Assembly (NCBI RefSeq): GCF_003014755.1
Contig: NZ_PYAW01000002.1
Span: forward strand, 1,178,001-1,242,000
Direction: 5' to 3'
DNA from: Chitinophaga niastensis
GTDB lineage: Bacteria; Bacteroidota; Bacteroidia; Chitinophagales; Chitinophagaceae
DNA: 64,000 bases
Shown here: piece by piece, positions 60,283-64,000 of the stretch
Position numbering within the stretch: position 1 is the first letter of the stretch
Layout of the letters: each line of letters begins with the position of its first letter
Notes under the pieces: model-generated
What the model was told of the DNA's origin: nothing
Databases searched by the model: none
Seen by the model: the letters and a program-made list of their open reading frames with translations, nothing else
Translations under genes and position numbers: made by a program

Positions 60283-61698
60283 ATGAAAACAAGATATAGC
60301 TCATTTTACTTTTTGTTGTTGTCCTTAGTTGTAGGGTTAGCAGCATGCCGGGTTGGCCGCAATTATGAGCGGCCCCCGGTGGCGCTGCCTCAGCAATTTG
60401 GCAATGTTGCGCCTTCTGACAGCAGCATAGCAGAAATGGAATGGAAGAAATTTTTTACAGATGCCACTTTGCAGCAGTTGATTGATACCGCTCTTGTGGG
60501 TAATTATGATCTGCAGCTGGCGGTGAAAAGAGTTGAAACAGCACAGGCATACCTGAAACAGGCCAAAGTGGCCTGGCTGCCGGCTTTTACGGCATCATTA
60601 TCTGCTAATACCAATTTTCCTTCTAAGAATAGTTTCACTGGTTTGAACCTGTCCAATAATCATTTGGGAGATCATCTCGAAGACTATAGTGTAGGAGTGG
60701 GGATGTCATGGGAAGTGGATATATGGGGTAAGATCCGTCGCCAGAAAGAGGCGGCACTGGCCAGTTACCTGCAATCTTATGAAGGACAGCATGCTGTACA
60801 AACAGGGTTGGTGGCTTCCATTGCCAATAGCTATTTTAACCTGCTGATGCTGGATAATCAGCTGAGCATTGCCCGCAGGAATGTGGCACTCAGCGATACG
60901 ATTGTACAGATGATCCGTTTGCAGAAAACAGCCGGAGAGGTTACAGAACTGGCGGTACAACAGGCCATCTCTCAAAAACAAACAGCAGAATTATTACTGC
61001 CGCAGCTGGAACAGGGGATTGCTATTCAGGAGAATGCTATCCGCATTTTAACAGGTAATCTACCGGGAACGATTACACGTAGCCGCAAGCTGAGTGATTT
61101 TCAGGTAGCGGATGCCTTGCCAACAGGTATTCCTGCGGCGATGGTGAGTCGCAGACCGGATGTACGTGCCAGCGAAATGGGCTTAGTAGCCGCAAATGCG
61201 CAGGTTGGCGCAGCGCAGGGCAATATGTATCCAACGCTGAGTATAACCGCTAACGGGGGCTTAAATGCCTTTAAAGCAAGCAGCTGGTTTAACCTTCCTG
61301 CTTCGCTGTTTGGTACAGTGGCTGGTGGTGTAACACAACCTATATTCCAGCACCGTGCACTGAAAACACAGCTGGAAGTAGCTAAAATTCAGCGTGAACA
61401 GGCCGTGATACAGTTTAAGCAGTCGGCATTGAACGCCATTGGCGAGGTAAGTGATGCACTCGTAAAACTGGATAAAGTAAAAACACAACAGGAGATAGCT
61501 GTAAGACAGGTGAGTACATCGCAACTGGCGGTGCAACAGGCGCAAATGCTGTTTCGCAGTGGTATGGCCAACTACCTGGAAGTAATAACTGCACAATCAC
61601 GTTCGCTCCAAGCAGAGCTGGGGCAGGCAGATATTGATCGCCAGCGCTTAAGTGCTATGGTAGATTTATACCGCTCTTTAGGTGGCGGCTGGAAATAG
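60283..61698 (+). CDS. RND efflux outer membrane channel (OprM/NodT family), lipoprotein
   Basis: The 471-residue protein has a lipoprotein signal with lipobox LAAC (Cys22), then the family start VGRNYERPPVALPQQF, two repeated outer-membrane efflux domains and a C-terminal short tail. The repeats show the helical-barrel pattern (for example LLPQLEQGIAIQENAIRILTG, and SRRPDVRASEMGLVAANAQVGAAQGNMYPTLSI, named in part). It forms the trimeric channel of the tripartite pump. It starts 41 nt after the pump gene and ends 1 nt before a long hairpin, so it closes the operon. Confidence 0.95.
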   Translation: MKTRYSSFYFLLLSLVVGLAACRVGRNYERPPVALPQQFGNVAPSDSSIAEMEWKKFFTDATLQQLIDTALVGNYDLQLAVKRVETAQAYLKQAKVAWLPAFTASLSANTNFPSKNSFTGLNLSNNHLGDHLEDYSVGVGMSWEVDIWGKIRRQKEAALASYLQSYEGQHAVQTGLVASIANSYFNLLMLDNQLSIARRNVALSDTIVQMIRLQKTAGEVTELAVQQAISQKQTAELLLPQLEQGIAIQENAIRILTGNLPGTITRSRKLSDFQVADALPTGIPAAMVSRRPDVRASEMGLVAANAQVGAAQGNMYPTLSITANGGLNAFKASSWFNLPASLFGTVAGGVTQPIFQHRALKTQLEVAKIQREQAVIQFKQSALNAIGEVSDALVKLDKVKTQQEIAVRQVSTSQLAVQQAQMLFRSGMANYLEVITAQSRSLQAELGQADIDRQRLSAMVDLYRSLGGGWK

Positions 61699-61699
61699 C

Positions 61700-61821
61700 A
61701 ATTACGAATTACGAATGGCAAATTACGGATCAAAGCGAAGACTCATCAGGCAAATTTTTGAATCAACAGACTAGTATTATCATCGCTTAGGTCCGTAATT
61801 TGCCATTCGTAATTCGTAATT
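61700..61821 (+). terminator. Long inverted repeat after the RND operon
   Basis: Perfect 30-bp arms (61700-61729 and 61792-61821, with a repeated TTACGAA text) flank a 62-nt centre. The left arm starts 1 nt past the OprM-like stop. The following sequence is AT-rich. Confidence 0.8.
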
Positions 61822-61885
61822 ATCTGCTCTGGTGGCTGATTTCAAAATATTTCTCAAAATAATTTTTTATTTTGATTTCCTTTTA

Positions 61886-61893
61886 TACTTTTG
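61886..61893 (+). promoter_or_regulatory. Candidate -7 box of tRNA-Ser
   Basis: TACTTTTG matches TAnnTTTG and lies 8 nt before the tRNA. No well-spaced TTG was found. Confidence 0.5.
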
Positions 61894-61900
61894 CGTCCCT

Positions 61901-61988
61901 GGAGAGTTGGCAGAGCGGTCGATTGCGGCAGTCTTGAAAACTGTTGACTGTAACAGGTCCCGGGGTTCGAATCCCTGACTCTCCGCCA
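61901..61988 (+). tRNA. tRNA-Ser (anticodon TGA), CCA encoded
   Basis: The 88-nt class II tRNA has acceptor arms GGAGAGT and ACTCTCC, a long variable arm (about TTGACTGTAACAGGTC), an anticodon stem GCAGT/ACTGT with loop CTTGAAA (anticodon TGA), a T-arm with GGTTCGAATCC, discriminator G and an encoded CCA. It reads UCA. Confidence 0.96.
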
Positions 61989-62007
61989 CTATGGTATCAA
62001 AACCAAG

Positions 62008-62047
62008 AAAAAGCCTGGAATCGTAAGATTTCAGGCTTTTTTGTTTT
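62008..62047 (+). terminator. Rho-independent terminator of tRNA-Ser
   Basis: A 15-bp stem (aaaaagcctggaatc with one G:U pair) and a GTAA loop are followed by a T-rich tract. Confidence 0.88.
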
Positions 62048-62111
62048 TATCAGGCACCAAAAACTCATTAAGAATGGCGAATGGCGCATCTAGTGCGGCA
62101 CAGTTGTTCTT

Positions 62112-62225
62112 TTATTGAGGCCCATCCAGGCTCACTGGAGCCACATCACGCGGGACGTAGGCAATCTTTTCTCCCCATATGGCAATACCTAAAACATTCT
62201 TCACAAATAGATCATAATCAATCAC
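62112..62225 (-). pseudogene. Possible decayed 3' coding fragment
   Basis: A 38-codon minus-strand frame ends in TAA at 62112-62114 and is closed upstream by a TAA at 62226-62228. Its text (YDLFVKNVLGIAIWGEKIA, then YVPRDVAPVSLDGPQ) looks protein-like, with no low-complexity bias. It could be the tail of a gene lost by deletion, or chance. The family is not recognised. Confidence 0.2.
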
Positions 62226-62304
62226 TTACTTTTAATTTAGCACTATTTCACAAAAAACCGACCGTTTTGTATGGCTGAATCGTCAAAAGATAAATCCAAA
62301 CAAA

Positions 62305-63108
62305 ATGGAAAATCTAAAAGACAAAGTAGCCGTCGTATTTGCGGCATCGGGAGAAATTGCAGGAGCAGTTGCGCGATCGTTTTCCCGACACGGGGCAAAG
62401 GTGTATGTCACCGCCCGGAACCTGGATGCCGTAAAAGCATTGGCCAAGGAGATCAAAGCGAGCGGCGGAAGTGCGGAAGCCGCCAAAGTGGACGCGTTGA
62501 ATGAGACCGAAATAGACAACTTTTTAAAAAAGGTCGTCTCGGACAACGGCAAACTGGATGTAGTATTCAATGGTATCGGGGTTGGTTATAGCGAGATGGG
62601 TGGCCGTCCGCTCACAACGGTGGCTACTTTCGAACAATTTATGGCCCCGATGGAAAAGATCTGTGGTTCACAATTCCTTACTTCGAGGGTAGCGGCGAAA
62701 TATATGATGCAAACCCGATCCGAGGGAACTATCTTACTTCTCACGGCTGCGTTATCCAGGACCAAGCTTCCCAATTTGGCGGGCATCACGGCCGCCAGTG
62801 CAGCTGTTGAGGGATTGACGCGGGTGATGGCCGCTGAATGGGGTGGGGATGGCATAAAGGTGATCTGTATTTGCCCCGGCGCCATAATGGAGACGAAGAG
62901 GATCTCCGGATGGATCGATGCCTCCGCAAAAAATCTCGGAATACCTTCTGAGCAGTTGGTTGCACAGTACAAAGCCCTCGACATATTAAAGACGAGTCCG
63001 ACATTGAAGCAAGTCGGCGAAACGGCTGCTTTCCTTGCCTCTGAAATTGGGGCAGCCTTCAACAGTCATATTGTTGATGTGGATTGCGGCAAGCTGAACA
63101 TATTATAG
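62305..63108 (+). CDS. Short-chain dehydrogenase homologue lacking the catalytic Tyr-x-x-x-Lys
   Basis: The 267-residue protein follows the classical SDR plan: a Rossmann start with FAASGEIAG (12-20, a variant of TGxxxGxG), helix and strand pattern through residue 90, VFNGIG (NNAG position), then GTILLLTAALS and the PGAIMETKR region. Where active SDRs have YxxxK, before the AAVEGLTR helix, this protein has ITAAS (161-165). Tyr and Lys are thus both replaced. It is probably not a normal oxidoreductase. Codon use looks more GC-rich than the neighbouring efflux genes, and it follows a tRNA gene, so it may have been acquired. Confidence 0.8.
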   Translation: MENLKDKVAVVFAASGEIAGAVARSFSRHGAKVYVTARNLDAVKALAKEIKASGGSAEAAKVDALNETEIDNFLKKVVSDNGKLDVVFNGIGVGYSEMGGRPLTTVATFEQFMAPMEKICGSQFLTSRVAAKYMMQTRSEGTILLLTAALSRTKLPNLAGITAASAAVEGLTRVMAAEWGGDGIKVICICPGAIMETKRISGWIDASAKNLGIPSEQLVAQYKALDILKTSPTLKQVGETAAFLASEIGAAFNSHIVDVDCGKLNIL

Positions 63109-63117
63109 TATATTAAC

Positions 63118-63157
63118 GGTTGCGGTCTTCGGGCGGAAGGCTGCAACCTCATTTTTT
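63118..63157 (+). terminator. Rho-independent terminator of the SDR-like gene
   Basis: A long stem (ggttgcggtcttc with ggaaggctgcaacc, two mismatches) and a short GC loop are followed by a run of Ts, 10 nt past the stop. Confidence 0.8.
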
Positions 63158-63175
63158 TATTTATTAATGAATTGA

Positions 63176-64000
63176 ATGGAAAGGGAAGACATCCTCAAAT
63201 CGGCCATATCCGGCGATATCAATGCATTCCAAACACTGTTTGCCGAATTTCAAAACCAGCTGAAATCTTACCTGTACCGCTTACTTACCGATCGTAATGA
63301 TGTAGATGACCTGACGCATGATACGTTTATCAAGGCATTTACTAAGATATCGACCTTTAACCAGGATTCTTCTCTGAAAACATGGGTATTCAAAATAGCC
63401 ACCAACGTTGCCTATGATCATTTACGGAAGTTAAGAAGATGGCAGGTTGATGCCCAGGATCGGGGAGCAGACCTGGCCATAGGTTCGGAGGAGGTCAGGC
63501 AGGCCTTCTGGAAGGTTCATGATACATCGGGTGCCGGGGCTTACGAAATGAAAGAGCATATGGACTTCTGTTTCACTTGTATCTCAAAGACCTTACCCAT
63601 AGAAAATCAAGTCGCGCTGATGTTAAAGGATATTTACGATTTTCAAATCAAGGAAATTTGTCTCATCCTCGGGAAGACCGAAGGTGTGATAAAACACTTG
63701 TTAAATGATGCCAGAAATGTTATGACGGATACTTTTGAAAACAGGTGCGCGTTAATCAACAAGAATGGCGTCTGCCACCAATGCAGCCATATAAATGAAA
63801 TTTTCAATCCCAAACAGAATCAGCAGGAGCAGCTGATGAAGCTGGAATTGGTAAAAGGATCGAAAAAATATAACAGAGAGGAGCTTTTTACATTGCGAAC
63901 ATTATTGGTAAAGGCTATTGACCCCCTGCATGCTTCGGGTACCGACTTGCACGAAGCTATTATGAAGTGTGTCAGAACGGCTATTGGTGAAAAAAGTGAT
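63176..64000 (+). CDS. Sigma-70 family RNA polymerase sigma factor with Cys motifs (truncated by window edge)
   Basis: An open frame of 275 codons starts at ATG 63176 and runs off the right edge. The ECF core is clear: sigma-2 (about 10-90, with DDLTHDTFIKAFTKI and WVFKIATNVAYDHLRKLRRW) and sigma-4 (about 130-185, with FQIKEICLILGKTEGVIKHLLNDAR). Cys pairs occur at 132/135 (FCFTC) and at 200/203 (GVCHQC), with a further Cys at 191. A C-terminal extension beyond the core follows. The Cys suggest zinc binding or redox sensing, which is inferred. No anti-sigma gene is visible within the window. Confidence 0.9.
   Translation, partial: MEREDILKSAISGDINAFQTLFAEFQNQLKSYLYRLLTDRNDVDDLTHDTFIKAFTKISTFNQDSSLKTWVFKIATNVAYDHLRKLRRWQVDAQDRGADLAIGSEEVRQAFWKVHDTSGAGAYEMKEHMDFCFTCISKTLPIENQVALMLKDIYDFQIKEICLILGKTEGVIKHLLNDARNVMTDTFENRCALINKNGVCHQCSHINEIFNPKQNQQEQLMKLELVKGSKKYNREELFTLRTLLVKAIDPLHASGTDLHEAIMKCVRTAIGEKSD

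Larger units (their letters stand above)
61989..62304 (+). other. Region between tRNA-Ser and the SDR gene
   Basis: These 316 nt hold the tRNA terminator, an AT-rich part with no recognised promoter, and a possible decayed coding fragment on the minus strand at 62112-62225 (next entry). A plus-strand ORF at 62081-62278 has no support. Confidence 0.5.

Noticed and set aside
62081..62278. 65-codon plus-strand ORF before the SDR-like gene
   Set aside because: It has low-complexity composition and overlaps the fragment on the opposite strand and AT-rich leader sequence.

Overview
The window looks like a chromosomal stretch of a Bacteroidota bacterium, most likely a member of the Chitinophagaceae (Chitinophaga-like). 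This is inferred from gene families largely confined to that phylum: a DUF4249/TonB-receptor pair, an alternative GlmU-like protein, an OstA-like protein, a head-GIN protein, stand-alone FtsX permeases and a BlaR1-like peptidase. It is also supported by promoters of the Bacteroidota type (TTG, about 20 nt, TAnnTTTG) and the absence of clear Shine-Dalgarno sequences. Most of the content is housekeeping. No phage, transposase or CRISPR array is visible.

Layout. 1-4.6 kb: a truncated membrane protein, a small heat shock protein, a bacilliredoxin, the lipoprotein-maturation enzyme Lgt, a hemerythrin-like protein and a DUF2167 membrane protein. 4.9-10.7 kb: an outer-membrane beta-barrel gene followed by an ECF sigma / membrane anti-sigma / two exported beta-repeat proteins operon; the same ECF-like promoter lies upstream of both units. 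10.8-15.4 kb: YajQ, ribosomal protein L31, a GlmU-like protein, triose-phosphate isomerase, a degenerate 2H phosphoesterase, a 67-nt tandem repeat and acylphosphatase. 15.6-24.5 kb (mostly minus): a papain-like peptidase, a BlaR1/BlaI pair with an unusual sensor region, a sterol-desaturase-like enzyme, and a TonB receptor with a DUF4249 lipoprotein. 24.5-32.5 kb: an AraC regulator, an NAD(P)-binding protein, a membrane pyrophosphatase, NAD(P)HX repair enzyme Nnr, a small beta-barrel protein and NhaA. 32.5-41.4 kb: envelope biogenesis (OstA-like, MlaD-like, amidase, LptD, PlsC) and uracil-DNA glycosylase. 41.5-52 kb: tRNA-Arg, a giant DUF4011 helicase-nuclease, an FtsX permease, an extradiol dioxygenase with its Rrf2 regulator, and MsrA. 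52.2-61.7 kb: a MutS2-like ATPase, an AraC regulator and a complete RND tripartite efflux operon. 61.9-64 kb: tRNA-Ser, then a short-chain dehydrogenase homologue lacking its catalytic residues and a truncated Cys-rich sigma factor, possibly an acquired segment.

Regulation readable from the sequence. (i) An ECF-type promoter (GTGCAAC then GTCTT, 16-17 nt apart) precedes both the sigma operon and the beta-barrel gene, suggesting an autoregulated envelope regulon. (ii) An identical promoter-operator module (TACWTTTG-TA-CTGTAAT-N7-ATTACAG) precedes the Rrf2-dioxygenase operon and the distant NAD(P)-binding gene, suggesting one Rrf2 regulon. (iii) BlaI-like dyads precede blaI, and a 17-bp tandem operator precedes the beta-barrel gene. 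(iv) Gene ends carry remarkably long hairpins (up to about 100-bp arms) that touch or include stop codons, some of which belong to a dispersed repeat family.
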